Source of the DNA: Candidatus Parepulonipiscium sp. PG-Nuni2H_MBin01
GTDB taxonomy: Bacteria; Bacillota; Clostridia; Lachnospirales; Cellulosilyticaceae
DNA: 56,428 nt
NCBI GenBank assembly: GCA_001994995.1
Contig: MDJM01000056.1
Location: 1-56,428 of the forward strand
Direction of reading: 5' to 3'
Below, piece after piece: positions 1 to 7,935 of this stretch. Under the pieces are notes generated by a model. It had not been told where the DNA came from. It saw only the letters and a list, made by a program, of their open reading frames with translations, and did not search any database. A program made the position numbers and the translations under genes. Positions within the stretch are counted from its first letter, which is position 1. Each line of letters begins with the position of its first letter.

Positions 1-77
1 TAACGTAGTAACTTAATACTTAGGCTAATCAACTAAGGCTTTTTCAAGCCCTCACCTCTTAGGTGGGGGTAGTTGAC
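1..77 (+). mobile_element. 3' (right) end of an IS200/IS605-type element, partial
   Basis: A 9-bp stem with a 3-nt loop lies at 49-69 (arms CCCTCACCT and AGGTGGGGG, one T-G pair), followed by TAGTTGAC ending near 77. A second small stem, GGCT with AGCC, sits at 37-50. A subterminal hairpin followed by a short AT-rich tip is the usual right end of IS200/IS605 elements, and in TnpB-carrying members this stretch also forms the 3' part of the omega RNA. No transposase is visible, so the body would lie to the left of the window. The junction near 77/78 breaks the reading frame of the neighbouring ATPase gene, which supports a real insertion. The exact end and target site cannot be fixed from one side. 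Confidence 0.55.
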
Positions 78-396
78 TTAAGTGTGTTATATAAGTCTTC
101 GTAGTTGCTATTTGCAGGTTATCAAAAATCTGTTTAGTATCAAATATACAACCATAATAGCTACCTATTAGATTAGTTATTTCAGATTTTCCAAAGCGCC
201 TAGGACGTGTTACACAAATATATTTTCGGGTAGTGTTTATTCGGGCGTTTAATATTTCTATTATTTTTGATTTATCTACATAGAGTTCTTCTTTTAATAA
301 GTTACTAAAATTTTTATATGGTACCATTGTATTTAAATACATACTTAACAGCTCCTTTTTATTAAATAATCTCTTTATTCTATTATATCTCAACAA
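52..396 (-). pseudogene. AAA-ATPase-like protein, truncated by the element end
   Basis: The frame gives 114 residues. They match the N-terminal part of the AAA-ATPase-like family (PF09820 type), whose members usually run to about 500 residues: the YVDKS stretch and the PRRFGKS phosphate-binding loop are present at about residues 40-72. After TYITHL the sequence switches to SQLPPPKR and stops, and those codons lie inside the element end at 52-77. The ATPase core beyond the P-loop, including Walker B, and the usual C-terminal nuclease-like domain are missing. The start ATG near 394 is preceded by little obvious Shine-Dalgarno sequence. I infer a dead gene. The family is abundant and repetitive in gut Clostridia. 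Confidence 0.7.
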
Positions 397-443
397 TAAT
401 ATTCATGTTATGAATAAATGCTAAGATATATACAAAATAAAAA

Positions 444-473
444 TTGACACATTAATATGGCGTGTGATATTAT
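444..473 (+). promoter_or_regulatory. Sigma-A-type promoter for the lipase gene
   Basis: TTGACA at 444-449 and TATTAT at 468-473 are separated by 18 bases. The predicted start lies near 480, about 65 bases before the lipase ATG. Confidence 0.6.
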
Positions 474-547
474 GGAGAATGGTTACCAAAAAATACATAT
501 ATATATAACATTAATTTGGATATATTTAAATTTAAAGGGGGCTGACA

Positions 548-2140
548 ATGAAAAAGCAACATGTAATTAAATTAGCAGTAATAGCAGTAGCGGGTTTGGT
601 TCCGATTTATTGTCCACCAGCTAATACAACGCCATTAACAATAATAACTGACACTACAACGCCTATTGTTTCGTGCTCTGCTCAGCTAGACACAGATAAT
701 CAGTTTAGTAAAACTATAATGCTACAGGCGGCTAAGCCTAGCGGTGAGGAAATTATTACTCCAATAAATATAAAATGGGATGACGGTTGGTTTGATGTAC
801 CAGCAACGAAATATAATGCGGAATTAGCAATAGCATCAGTGGCATTGTCAGGTTCAACGTATCTAGGTGACGCGCCACTTACTGAATTTGGATTTTCTGA
901 TATAAAAACGTATGACTCTTATAAATCAACTTCTATGGAAGATAATCATTCGGTTGCGTATACTTTTGGTAAGAAGGATACCGATACGGGTACAATTGTA
1001 GCTGTTGTTATTAGAGGCACTTGTACTTATGAGTGGTATAGTAATTTTGAAATAGGCCAAGAAATCAATCATAAAGGATTTGATATAGCTGCTGCTCAGC
1101 TTAAGGATAATTTGCTTGAGTATATAGAGGATTTAGATGATGTTAAAATTTTATTTACAGGACATAGCCGAGGCGGAGGGGTTGCTAACTTATTGGCGGC
1201 AGAGTTTAGTGAGAGTATGTTAGCGGAGGATATTTATGCGTATACTTTTGCTTCACCAAATGTATCTTTACAAGTTAAGCCTTATGAGAATATTTTTAAT
1301 ATAATTAACCCTCAGGATTTTGTAACTAAGGTGCCCCTAGGGGTTTGGGGTTATAGTCGTAATGGGATTGATTTATTGTTGCCAAGCCGCTCTTATTATG
1401 GAGAGTATGATGATTTGTTTGGTGTAACACGTAAGCAGTTTTTTGATTTAACTGGTGAGGATTTTAGTGTTTTAGAAGATCATGGTATTATTTCCGTGGA
1501 TAGTTTGGTGGATGATATTTATTCGTTATCACCTAGTGTTTGGCATTATTATAATTCTCGCCAGAATGCTAATTTTCCGACTATGTTTGAATGTATGGAG
1601 ATGCTTGCTAATTATTTGGTAACTGATAACGTTCGTCCTATGCTCGATGCAACTATAAAATACCATTCTTATATTGGTGGTGTATTTAACAAATTATCTA
1701 ATGCTAGAGTAATACTAACTCATAGTCCAATAACTTATTATAGCTGGATGGTAGCTTTAGAAGATGATATTTCTACTAGTGCTTCATTTGATAGAGTAGT
1801 AATTTCGTCACCGGTAGATGTTTATGTATATGATGAATATGAGAATTTGGTAGCTAGCATTGTGGATGAAACTATTGTGGAAAATACTTTAGCAGTTTAT
1901 GTAGCGGATGGGGTAAAGACTATAGATTTACCTTCTAGCAATCAATATAAGGTTAAGGTGGTGGCGTATAATAAAGGAAGTATGGAGTATACGGTTCATT
2001 CCATGACTGCTACAGCAGCGCAGTCTATAGTAGAAGATACGGTTATATTAGAAGGGATTAAGATTGAGAAGGGTGATATTGTGAATGTATCAGATACGTC
2101 ATTTATAGTTGATGATAAGCTGGCTAGTCAACCCATTTAG
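548..2140 (+). CDS. Secreted class 3 lipase-like alpha/beta hydrolase
   Basis: This 530-residue protein starts with a basic, hydrophobic signal peptide (about residues 1-28), and its ATG follows a strong AAAGGGGG. The nucleophile elbow is GHSRGGG with Ser207 as the predicted nucleophile, preceded by the hydrophobic strand KILFTG, as in lipase class 3 and Mbeg1/DUF2974-type hydrolases. Asp257 in NPQDFVTKVP is a good candidate for the acid. The catalytic histidine is less clear; His residues follow around 315 and 335. The C-terminal 150 residues look like a beta-rich domain of unknown type. It has its own promoter and stands alone. The substrate is unknown; a phospholipase or other esterase is possible. 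Confident on fold, not on substrate. Confidence 0.8.
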   Translation: MKKQHVIKLAVIAVAGLVPIYCPPANTTPLTIITDTTTPIVSCSAQLDTDNQFSKTIMLQAAKPSGEEIITPINIKWDDGWFDVPATKYNAELAIASVALSGSTYLGDAPLTEFGFSDIKTYDSYKSTSMEDNHSVAYTFGKKDTDTGTIVAVVIRGTCTYEWYSNFEIGQEINHKGFDIAAAQLKDNLLEYIEDLDDVKILFTGHSRGGGVANLLAAEFSESMLAEDIYAYTFASPNVSLQVKPYENIFNIINPQDFVTKVPLGVWGYSRNGIDLLLPSRSYYGEYDDLFGVTRKQFFDLTGEDFSVLEDHGIISVDSLVDDIYSLSPSVWHYYNSRQNANFPTMFECMEMLANYLVTDNVRPMLDATIKYHSYIGGVFNKLSNARVILTHSPITYYSWMVALEDDISTSASFDRVVISSPVDVYVYDEYENLVASIVDETIVENTLAVYVADGVKTIDLPSSNQYKVKVVAYNKGSMEYTVHSMTATAAQSIVEDTVILEGIKIEKGDIVNVSDTSFIVDDKLASQPI

Positions 2141-2239
2141 CTTAATATTTGGCAATTATGTATAATTTTTCTAGGGATAAATTGAGATTAAATACTAATA
2201 CTATTACTATTAACTTAATATTATTATGAGGTGATGAAA

Positions 2240-2722
2240 ATGGAATTAAACGCAAAAGAACGTCAAGCACTTGAGAACATTAAGTCAGAAGAAATTTTAG
2301 GAATTGACAGATATAAAAAACATGCTGAAGAAGCTCATGACCCTGTGTTAAGAGATTTATTCAACAATATCATAACACAAGAACAACATCACGTTGATTC
2401 TATTACACAAGTGTTATCTGGTGGTGATATTCCTAAAGTTGACTGTAACGACTATGATGGTAGAAACTACAACCCACAAGTGACTTATGGTCCAGGCGTA
2501 GATTCCCCAGAGAAAACTAACGATTCTTATCTTGCTACTGATTGTATCGCAGCTGAGAAATTAGTTTCTGGTGAGTATAATGATGATGTTTTTGTATTTG
2601 GAAACTCTGATATACGTCAATTACTTGCAGATATTCAAATAGAAGAGCAAAATCATGCTGAAATGCTTTATAAATATAAAGTAGCTAACGGTATGGCTGA
2701 TCCAAACGAGTCAGTTCAATAA
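2240..2722 (+). CDS. Ferritin-like di-iron protein, rubrerythrin/coat-protein type
   Basis: The product is 160 residues if it starts at the ATG at 2240, which follows GAGGTGATG at the right distance; the in-frame GTG at 2231 overlaps that ribosome binding site and is unlikely. Two helical pairs carry ligand-like motifs: Glu18/Glu19 with E48xxH51 (QEQHH) in the first half and EEQNH near residue 136 in the second, the E...ExxH pattern of ferritin-like di-iron carboxylate proteins. A loop of about 60 residues rich in N, D, G and Y separates the halves. Similar proteins include rubrerythrin-like peroxidases and CotF-like spore coat proteins; the sequence does not decide between them. Single gene with its own terminator. 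Confidence 0.7.
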   Translation: MELNAKERQALENIKSEEILGIDRYKKHAEEAHDPVLRDLFNNIITQEQHHVDSITQVLSGGDIPKVDCNDYDGRNYNPQVTYGPGVDSPEKTNDSYLATDCIAAEKLVSGEYNDDVFVFGNSDIRQLLADIQIEEQNHAEMLYKYKVANGMADPNESVQ

Positions 2723-2730
2723 TACGCTGA

Positions 2731-2759
2731 AGTCCCGATATTGTGTCGGGACTTTTTTT
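2731..2759 (+). terminator. Rho-independent terminator after the ferritin-like gene
   Basis: The arms AGTCCCGATA and TGTCGGGACT form a tight GC-rich stem followed by seven T residues. Confidence 0.9.
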
Positions 2760-2769
2760 GTTTGTCCCA

Positions 2770-2976
2770 TTATTTTTTATTAAGAGCTAATATATCGTCT
2801 TTCCAATATAATCTAACACGATTTACAGATTTTACAGGTATTAATTTCCCTTTATTAACTAACTCATCCAAATATTGCCTAGAACAACTAAGTAAAGTAG
2901 TAGCTTCTGCAGTTGTAATAATTTCCATTTGGATAAACTCCTGTAACCTATCTTTAGTTTGAAATGCGTATCGCAT
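2770..2976 (-). CDS. Small HTH (MerR/excisionase-like) DNA-binding protein
   Basis: The product is 68 residues from the ATG at 2976, which has a near-perfect AGGAGGTG eight bases upstream; a longer frame reaching 3030 lacks any such site. The central part, ITTAEATTLLSCSRQYLDELV followed by KGKLIPVKSVNRVRLYWKDDI, is a winged-helix arrangement: helix-turn-helix, then a short wing, as in helix_turn_helix_17 and excisionase-type domains. No integrase or phage gene is nearby, so it is not evidently an excisionase here. It lies between the ferritin-like gene and the two-component system and is divergent from the latter. Its target is unknown. Confidence 0.65.
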   Translation of the reverse strand: MRYAFQTKDRLQEFIQMEIITTAEATTLLSCSRQYLDELVNKGKLIPVKSVNRVRLYWKDDILALNKK

Positions 2977-3102
2977 ATGTAGACACCTCCTTTTTCTATG
3001 TATTTTACCGTAAAGTGGTAATAATTTCAATAGAAATTCAATTAATCTTCACAACGCTTGGGTATACTATTGATAAAATATATTATGGGTGGTGAATAAG
3101 TA

Positions 3103-3789
3103 ATGAATATATTAATGATTGAAGATGAGGAAAGGGTTGCGGATATAGTTACGAAATATTTACAAAAGGAAGGGTATAACGTATTTACTTGTTACAACGG
3201 AACAGATGGGCTTAATGTATTTTTAAAAGAGAGTATAGAGGTGGTGTTGTTAGATTTAATGTTACCTGATATTCAGGGAGAAGAAATATGTAAGAAGATG
3301 CGCGAAGTTTCTAATGTATATATTTTTATGCTAACGGCTAAAGGTACTTTGGATAATAAGGTAGATGGCTTTTCGATGGGTGCTGATGAGTATTTGGTAA
3401 AGCCGGTTAGCCCACGAGAATTAGTGGCTAGAGTAAATGCATTAAAAAACAGAAAAGATAGAGAAAGTAATCAGGATATATATAGTTTTGATAAGGGGAA
3501 TCTAAAGATATATCCAGATGAAAGAGTAGTAAAAGCCTATAATAAGGAAATAAATTTAACGCCTAATGAATTTGATTTGTTGCTACATTTAGCACAGTCG
3601 CCAGGAAGAGTTTTTACTAGAGAGCAGCTAATTGATGCTGTTATGGGGCTTGAATTCGATGGGTTTGACCGTACTATAGATGTGCATATTAAGAATTTAA
3701 GAAAGAAAATAGAAGCAGATACAAAAAATCCTAAGTTTATTAAAACAGTGACAGGAATTGGGTATAAGTTAGATGGGGATGTGGTATAG
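3103..3789 (+). CDS. OmpR-family response regulator
   Basis: This 228-residue protein has a CheY-like receiver domain (1-115) with the acidic pair at residues 7-9 (EDEE), the phospho-acceptor Asp51 in LLDLMLPD and Lys101 in the LVKP motif. A winged-helix output domain (130-225) follows, with the typical end DRTIDVHIKNLRKKI ... IKTVTGIGYKL. It is followed after 18 bases by a sensor kinase and the two are surely co-transcribed. The next gene, the L,D-transpeptidase, faces the same way with its own promoter, so a cell-envelope regulon is possible but not shown. Confidence 0.93.
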   Translation: MNILMIEDEERVADIVTKYLQKEGYNVFTCYNGTDGLNVFLKESIEVVLLDLMLPDIQGEEICKKMREVSNVYIFMLTAKGTLDNKVDGFSMGADEYLVKPVSPRELVARVNALKNRKDRESNQDIYSFDKGNLKIYPDERVVKAYNKEINLTPNEFDLLLHLAQSPGRVFTREQLIDAVMGLEFDGFDRTIDVHIKNLRKKIEADTKNPKFIKTVTGIGYKLDGDVV

Positions 3790-3807
3790 AGCGGGGTAGG
3801 TGTTTAT

Positions 3808-5238
3808 ATGATTTCTTTTAAGAAGCAGATGTTTAGTTTATTTTTGATACTAGGGCTATTTGTTGTAGTGTTAGTAAGTGTTTTCGTTAATACCACTATG
3901 CATAGAGAGTTTCAAAAATATGTGGCATCAAATGTAGAGTATATAGCGCGTAATGTGGCAGATAAGATTATGGTAAATTATCATGGTGATTTAGCTATAA
4001 TGAATTTGGTGGAGGCGGATATTCTTAATGAACTTAGAACTGGAAAATGTGCTATATCAATACTAGATAGAAATAAAGATAAAGTTATAGGCGTTGGTAA
4101 AGAAGAGTTAATAGAAGAATTGTACGTTGCACACAAAGATGAATATCCAGTTACACTTGAGGTACTACATAACCTTGAATATGTAGAGACTGATATTCCA
4201 ATACTTAGTATGCAAACTTCGGAAATTGTAGCATTTGTAAGAACAGGATATTTCCCTAGTTTGTTATTATCAATGGATGAGGTGGGTTTTCAAGATAAAA
4301 TTAACAGCAGCATTGTGCTTATCGCTTTAGGCACTATAAGTTGTTCAACACTATTTGCGCTGTATTTAACTACTTTATTTTCAAAACCTATTTATGGCAT
4401 TGTAGAGACAGCGTTAGAGCTATCTAAAGGGAATTATAAAGTAAGATATAATAGGCATAGCAATATTAAGGAAGTGGAAACGCTAAGGCAAAGTATGAAT
4501 AACTTAGCTCAGCAGCTTGAGGAAGAGGATAATGTAAGGAAGAAATTAATTTCTGATGTATCACATGAAATTCGTACACCTCTTCATATATTACAAAGTA
4601 ATTTAGAGGCTATGATAGATGGAATTTACCCAACTGATGAAGAACAAATGCAAGCTCTGCATAAAGAAGTAGTTAGATTTAGTAATTTGCTAAGTAACTT
4701 AGACAAGCTAAAAGGGATTGAAGAGTCTCGCGTGGAACTTAGTTTGATACCAGTAGGGTTAAATCAGGAGTTACAGGAAGTGTTTAATACGTTTAAAATT
4801 CGTGCTTTATCCAAACAATTGGATTTTACATTAAATATGAAGAAATCGGAGCAAGTTGTAGTTAATCTTGATGTTGATGCATTTAAGCAAATAATGACCA
4901 ACTTGTTATCTAATGCATTTAAGTTTACTGAAGCAGGAGCTATTTCTATTAAAACTGAAGTTAAAGGGAAATTGGTGACAATTGAAATTAAAGATACAGG
5001 AATAGGAATTAATCGAGAAGACCAGAAGTATATGTTTGATAGAATGTATAGAGGGGACAAGAGTCGTGAACAATATGAAGGTAGTGGAATTGGTCTTACT
5101 ATAGTAAAGAAGTTAATAGTGCAGCTAAATGGAGAAATTAAAGTTAGAAGTAGAGAAGGGCATGGTACAACTATGTTAATCCAATTGCCTATTTATCATA
5201 ATAGTGAAAGACTAAAACTGAAATTTCCCAATGCATAG
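3808..5238 (+). CDS. Membrane sensor histidine kinase
   Basis: This 476-residue protein has two membrane segments (about 8-28 and 168-190) flanking an extracellular sensor of about 135 residues, a HAMP linker (191-243), a dimerization domain with the phospho-accepting His253 in SDVSHEIRTPL, and an HATPase_c domain with N box (NLLSNAFKFT), G1 (DTGIGI) and G2 (GSGIGLTIVKKL). All kinase boxes are intact. The extracellular domain has no motif that I recognise, so the signal is unknown. The terminator hairpin begins inside the last codons. It pairs with the response regulator directly upstream. Confidence 0.93.
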   Translation: MISFKKQMFSLFLILGLFVVVLVSVFVNTTMHREFQKYVASNVEYIARNVADKIMVNYHGDLAIMNLVEADILNELRTGKCAISILDRNKDKVIGVGKEELIEELYVAHKDEYPVTLEVLHNLEYVETDIPILSMQTSEIVAFVRTGYFPSLLLSMDEVGFQDKINSSIVLIALGTISCSTLFALYLTTLFSKPIYGIVETALELSKGNYKVRYNRHSNIKEVETLRQSMNNLAQQLEEEDNVRKKLISDVSHEIRTPLHILQSNLEAMIDGIYPTDEEQMQALHKEVVRFSNLLSNLDKLKGIEESRVELSLIPVGLNQELQEVFNTFKIRALSKQLDFTLNMKKSEQVVVNLDVDAFKQIMTNLLSNAFKFTEAGAISIKTEVKGKLVTIEIKDTGIGINREDQKYMFDRMYRGDKSREQYEGSGIGLTIVKKLIVQLNGEIKVRSREGHGTTMLIQLPIYHNSERLKLKFPNA

Positions 5239-5253
5239 GCTTGGGATTTTTTT
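5227..5253 (+). terminator. Terminator overlapping the 3' end of the kinase gene
   Basis: CCCAATGCATAGGCTTGGG followed by a run of seven T; the left arm lies within the last coding codons. Confidence 0.65.
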
Positions 5254-5303
5254 GTAGGTAATCAAACTTACACATGGGAAATTTATGTTGTTCTTAAAAA
5301 ATG

Positions 5304-5332
5304 TTGCATAAAAACTAAATTATGGATATACT
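5304..5332 (+). promoter_or_regulatory. Promoter of the L,D-transpeptidase gene
   Basis: TTGCAT at 5304-5309 and TATACT at 5327-5332, separated by exactly 17 bases. The predicted leader is about 45 bases long. Confidence 0.6.
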
Positions 5333-5386
5333 CTAGTTAGAGGCTTCAAAAATAGTCTCAAAAATTTTATATAGAAGGGTGATTTA

Positions 5387-6979
5387 GTGAGAAAGAAATT
5401 TGGATTAATAGGGCTATTTATGTCATTTGCGTTTAGTAGTGTTGTAATGGCAACAGATGAGCAACAATGGTTAAAAGAGATTGGTTCGTTAAAAGGGGAA
5501 ATGCAAACTAGAACTCCTTTATTTGTTCAAGATACGGTAGTCTATTTATACGGCTTTGAAGGTGTAGAGTATGTATTTGTAAATGAAATACCATCTATTT
5601 ATGACATCAGTCATATGAGTAATTCTATTATATCAGCCGTTTGGCCCTCAACGTTAGAATTTGAATTTTCAAATGAACCGGTTTTTCTAGGGGGATTAGA
5701 GACTTACGCTTTTAATAGTCCAGACGGTATGTATATTCCAGTAAATTCTTTAGGACAGCTATTTACATTGACAAAAGATGATTTAGGATATACATTAAGT
5801 ACAAATGAGGTATTTATTGAAATTGAGGGGAATACAGTTACAAATTTAACAGATGAATTAGTTATTATACGTTTTGGTGATGATTTAGTCTATTCGCCAG
5901 ATGATTGGAAAGTAGAGTATTTATACCCCGGTAATGTTTACAACTTTGTAGATAATATGGAAGAAAAGCATATTTACGAAATGACATCAGCCAATGAGAT
6001 ATTGTATACCATGGACCCGTATTTTATGGATCAGGTTGTAACTCCTAATGAAGCCTACATAGCAGAGCAGCTAGAGATAAAACAAGAAGAAGCGCGAATT
6101 GCAGAAGAAGAAAGATTGGCAGAAGAGGCTAGATTAGCCGAAGAGGAGAGACTTGCTGAGGAGGCAAGACTTGCTGAGGAAGCGAGATTAATTGAAGAAG
6201 CAAGATTAGCTGAAGAGCTTAAATTAGCTGAAGAGGCAAGACTAGCAGAAGAGGAAAGATTAGCTGAAGAGGCGAAGTTAGCTGCGGCAAAAACTGCTGA
6301 AGAGGCAAGGTTAGCTGCTGAAAAGGCGGCTGCTGAAGGAGTGTCAAGTGACCTGTTCCCGGCTTCAATTATTATTGGGACTATGAATTACGCGGTGAAT
6401 GGATTTAGCTCGGGGGAAAAAGTAGAAGTATACAGCGCAGAAAGTGGCGTGCAATATTTTATTAAAAAGGATGACGGTTCACTAGTAAGCGTTCCATGGT
6501 ATAGCGTAAGCGTTCCATCTAATCCGGCTGTTGAGCGAACTAATGCGACAAATGAGCAAATAGAAGCGCATATTAATAGTCTGGGAATAACAAGTACTAC
6601 AAATAACTTGGTATGGACGGACCTTTATAGACAAAGAACGTATGTATTTGAAAAACGCAACGGAAAATGGGCATTAATCCAGAATTTCTTATGCTCAACT
6701 GGTAATAACAGTACACCAACACCACGCGGTCTATACCAATTGCAGGCTTATGTATATGCTTTTGGAATGGATAAGGGGTATATGTGTAAATATGCAGTGC
6801 AAATCTTCGGAGATTATTTATTCCACTCAACGTTGTTTGATACTACAGGAACTTATGAGTTAGAAGGTAGAGGCGTGTTAGGTAATAGAGCTTCTCTAGG
6901 TTGTATTCGATTTTCGGAAGAGGATAGTTATTGGTTCTATAGTAATCTGCCTTTGGGTACAACTGTGTGGATTAATTAA
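5387..6979 (+). CDS. Secreted L,D-transpeptidase (YkuD) on a charged helical stalk
   Basis: This 530-residue protein starts at a GTG preceded by AGAAGGGTG. It has a signal peptide (1-22), an N-terminal beta-rich part (23-225), a run of near-identical 6-residue units of the LAEEAR type (about 235-310), a small SH3-like part, and a C-terminal YkuD domain. The catalytic pattern is present: HSTLFD and, 24 residues from the end, the motif NRASLGCIRF with Cys506. Such enzymes form or edit 3-3 cross-links or attach proteins to peptidoglycan outside the membrane. The stalk has a high density of E, R and K with alternating charge, which suggests a single alpha-helix spanning part of the wall, as in TolA. 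Its own promoter and terminator make it a single-gene unit. Confidence 0.88.
   Translation: MRKKFGLIGLFMSFAFSSVVMATDEQQWLKEIGSLKGEMQTRTPLFVQDTVVYLYGFEGVEYVFVNEIPSIYDISHMSNSIISAVWPSTLEFEFSNEPVFLGGLETYAFNSPDGMYIPVNSLGQLFTLTKDDLGYTLSTNEVFIEIEGNTVTNLTDELVIIRFGDDLVYSPDDWKVEYLYPGNVYNFVDNMEEKHIYEMTSANEILYTMDPYFMDQVVTPNEAYIAEQLEIKQEEARIAEEERLAEEARLAEEERLAEEARLAEEARLIEEARLAEELKLAEEARLAEEERLAEEAKLAAAKTAEEARLAAEKAAAEGVSSDLFPASIIIGTMNYAVNGFSSGEKVEVYSAESGVQYFIKKDDGSLVSVPWYSVSVPSNPAVERTNATNEQIEAHINSLGITSTTNNLVWTDLYRQRTYVFEKRNGKWALIQNFLCSTGNNSTPTPRGLYQLQAYVYAFGMDKGYMCKYAVQIFGDYLFHSTLFDTTGTYELEGRGVLGNRASLGCIRFSEEDSYWFYSNLPLGTTVWIN
6107..6320 (+). repeat. Coding 18-bp tandem repeat (LAEEAR units)
   Basis: About ten degenerate 18-base units encode LAEEAR, LAEEER, LIEEAR, LAEELK and the like. 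Third-codon positions vary between units (GCT, GCA, GCC; TTG, TTA, CTT), so the array is old or held at protein level rather than freshly amplified. Confidence 0.8.
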
Positions 6980-6992
6980 TAGCAATATAAAA

Positions 6993-7020
6993 AGACTCCA
7001 CTTAAGGTGGAGTTTTTTTT
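6993..7020 (+). terminator. Terminator after the L,D-transpeptidase gene
   Basis: ACTCCACTTAAGGTGGAGT hairpin followed by nine T residues. Confidence 0.9.
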
Positions 7021-7042
7021 GTGTGGCCGAGATTTAGAATAT

Positions 7043-7087
7043 AAAAAACCACTACAACCTTGTTTAATAAAGCTGTAGTGGTTTTTA
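7043..7087 (-). terminator. Bidirectional terminator after the SDR gene
   Basis: AAAAACCACTACA pairs with TGTAGTGGTTTTT around a 19-base loop. T runs on both strands let it serve both convergent units. Confidence 0.75.
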
Positions 7088-7123
7088 AAATATATCTAGT
7101 CGCATCGCTGCTGTGTGTTAATC

Positions 7124-7927
7124 TTATTTAATACGTTCAATAATATCATCCATAACATTAATTAAGTTGATACGATTTTCTTTATTTAATGCGAAAGAAT
7201 GAGGCTGTGCAAATTCTTCATAGTCATTGTCATAATATTTTCCTGTTTTATCGGCAAATTCGTCTGACACAGCTGCTTTATATAAAATATTGGCACCAAA
7301 TGCAAGGTCATAGCCTTTTCGGCCATATGCAACTTGAACCATTTTGCTATCTAAAAAAGATTTAGGATTTATAGAAACTACTACAGCATTTTCACCCAAA
7401 TCTTGTGCAAGTTCCATACCCCACATAATTATAGCTAGTTTACTTTGGGCGTATGCTACATCATGTGATAACTTTGTAGCATTCTTTATAGAATTAAAAT
7501 CCACATTTGTTTGGGCTGCAGATGATACATTAATAACTCGTCCATTTTTACTTAATATAGGTAGCAATAGTTTAGTTAAAATGTAAGGAGATATAGTATT
7601 TACCGCAAATCTAATATCTAAGCCTTCTTGAGTCATAGTATCATCAGCGACAAAAACGCCTGCATTATTAATTATTACATCGATTTTTTCTTGGGAATTT
7701 AAAATTTCATGAGCTAAAGTAATGGTATTTTTTATTAAAGATAAGTCTGCTAAATATAATTTAACATCTAAGTCGTTATTTATTATTAATAATTCCTGCT
7801 TCACCTTTTTAAGCTTTTCAAGGTTTCTGCCATGAAGTAATAGTTTATATCCGTGTTTTGCAAATATCTTCGCTGTCTCAAGCCCTATCCCATCAGTTGC
7901 ACCTGTTAGTAAAATTGTTTTGTTCAT
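7124..7927 (-). CDS. Short-chain dehydrogenase/reductase
   Basis: This 267-residue protein has the classical SDR layout: the nucleotide-binding motif TGATDGIG at 8-15, HGRN after strand 2 (Arg34, suggesting NADP(H) preference), NNAG at 87-90, the catalytic Ser in NVSSAAQ near 136, and Tyr159/Lys163 in the YAQSK motif. It resembles the retinol-dehydrogenase-like members found widely in Firmicutes. It lies 8 bases downstream of the radical SAM gene on the same strand, so it is probably the last gene of the ABM monooxygenase-radical SAM-SDR unit. The substrate cannot be inferred. Confidence 0.9.
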   Translation of the reverse strand: MNKTILLTGATDGIGLETAKIFAKHGYKLLLHGRNLEKLKKVKQELLIINNDLDVKLYLADLSLIKNTITLAHEILNSQEKIDVIINNAGVFVADDTMTQEGLDIRFAVNTISPYILTKLLLPILSKNGRVINVSSAAQTNVDFNSIKNATKLSHDVAYAQSKLAIIMWGMELAQDLGENAVVVSINPKSFLDSKMVQVAYGRKGYDLAFGANILYKAAVSDEFADKTGKYYDNDYEEFAQPHSFALNKENRINLINVMDDIIERIK

Positions 7928-7935
7928 AAATCCTC

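Noticed and set aside
2770-3030. Longer start for the HTH gene and a phage link
   Set aside because: The ribosome binding site supports 2976 only, and no integrase, attachment site or phage gene is seen.
3058-3086. TTGGGT/TATTAT pair as promoter for the response regulator gene
   Set aside because: Initiation would fall after the ribosome binding site, so it cannot serve the gene as read.
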